The notes beneath the pieces were generated by a model. The model was given only the letters and a program-made list of their open reading frames with translations. It was not told the origin of the DNA and searched no databases. The position numbers and the translations under genes were made by a program. DNA of 64,000 nt from Oerskovia flava (GTDB lineage: Bacteria; Actinomycetota; Actinomycetes; Actinomycetales; Cellulomonadaceae). Shown here one piece after another: positions 63,797 to 64,000 of the stretch (position 1 is the first letter of the stretch; the number at the start of each line of letters is the position of its first letter). Location: the NCBI RefSeq assembly GCF_026163685.1, contig NZ_JAOXSR010000008.1, forward strand, positions 1 through 64,000. The letters run 5' to 3'.

Positions 63797-64000
63797 CGCG
63801 CGCCGTTCGACCCCACGGCCGGCTCTGCCGCCGGCTCCGCGGACGAGGTCGGCCCTGCGCCCTCTCGGGTCGCGAACCCCGCCGCGACGACCAGGCACAG
63901 GGCGAGCCCGCCGGCGAGGCTGCCGACGACCACGTGTCGCGAGACGTCCGTCGCCTCGGTGAGCATCACGGCGAGGACCTGCGTGGCGGCGACACCCAGC
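63793..64000 (-). CDS. partial CDS: C-terminus of a small membrane protein
   Basis: The minus-strand frame is open from the window edge to a TGA at 63795-63793 (68 visible codons; the start lies beyond 64000). The visible part has one likely helix (VVVGSLAGGLALCLVVAAGF) followed by a Glu/Ala/Pro-rich tail ending VGSNGAR. Its stop overlaps the ATG of the next small membrane protein by four bases, so both are one operon reading toward the sigma gene. Confidence 0.6.
   Translation of the reverse strand, partial: LGVAATQVLAVMLTEATDVSRHVVVGSLAGGLALCLVVAAGFATREGAGPTSSAEPAAEPAVGSNGAR

Overview
This 64-kb window is ordinary-density, very GC-rich chromosome with strong third-position G/C bias. The gene set (CsoR, coproporphyrin-type haem genes, PadR/HAAS pair, an SCO7613-like membrane giant, AccA1/AccD1 carboxylase, sugar importers without their own ATPase, leaderless starts) points to a high-GC actinobacterium. 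A plant-polymer-degrading Micrococcales such as Cellulomonas, Cellulosimicrobium or Isoptericola is my best guess; this is inference from content, not from a marker gene. No rRNA, tRNA, CRISPR array, phage or insertion sequence was seen.

Layout. 0-8.7 kb: a Tat-exported GHL10 glycosidase-like protein flanked by long palindromes, a decayed AraC fragment, a MarR-NmrA pair behind a tandem operator, an M23 endopeptidase with five SH3b modules (two freshly duplicated), a NUDIX hydrolase, a CoA-transferase with unusual domain order, and a PadR/HAAS pair. 8.8-18.3 kb: Ppx/GppA phosphatase, then hemA divergent from a tightly overlapping hemE-hemY-hemC-hemD-hemB-hemL operon, giving haem synthesis from glutamyl-tRNA to coproporphyrin III; hemH and hemQ are not here. 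18.3-20.9 kb: small membrane proteins. 20.9-28.7 kb: a glucan-use locus (GH1, two permeases, binding protein, LacI regulator, secreted PF10091/GH144-like enzyme). Its two structural promoters have the same operator geometry, so they form one regulon. 28.7-32.2 kb: copper efflux csoR-copZ-copA with two CsoR boxes. 32.2-42.6 kb: an ABC exporter operon with its own winged-helix regulator, a Thr/Pro-rich membrane protein, a CPBP protease, a second HdeD protein, a 943-residue pseudokinase/flippase fusion, and a divergent methionine aminopeptidase/XRE pair. 42.6-46.6 kb: a 1334-residue polytopic membrane protein. 46.7-58.9 kb: a ten-gene bkdABC-accD1-accA1-acd-maoC-citE-scoAB operon for leucine (and possibly itaconate) breakdown, facing an Lrp/AsnC gene. 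58.9-64 kb: a MalT-like regulator with a broken P-loop, an unknown 251-residue protein, a sigma factor and small membrane proteins; the three regulatory-type genes are preceded by GATC motifs phased exactly 12 bp apart.

The most notable points are the GATC-phased regulatory trio at the right end, the pseudokinase/flippase fusion, the matched operators of the glucan regulon, the permuted leucine operon using MaoC and CitE proteins where other bacteria use crotonase and DRE-TIM enzymes, and a dispersed family of 22-30-bp-arm palindromes sharing the terminal motif CCGAACACG.
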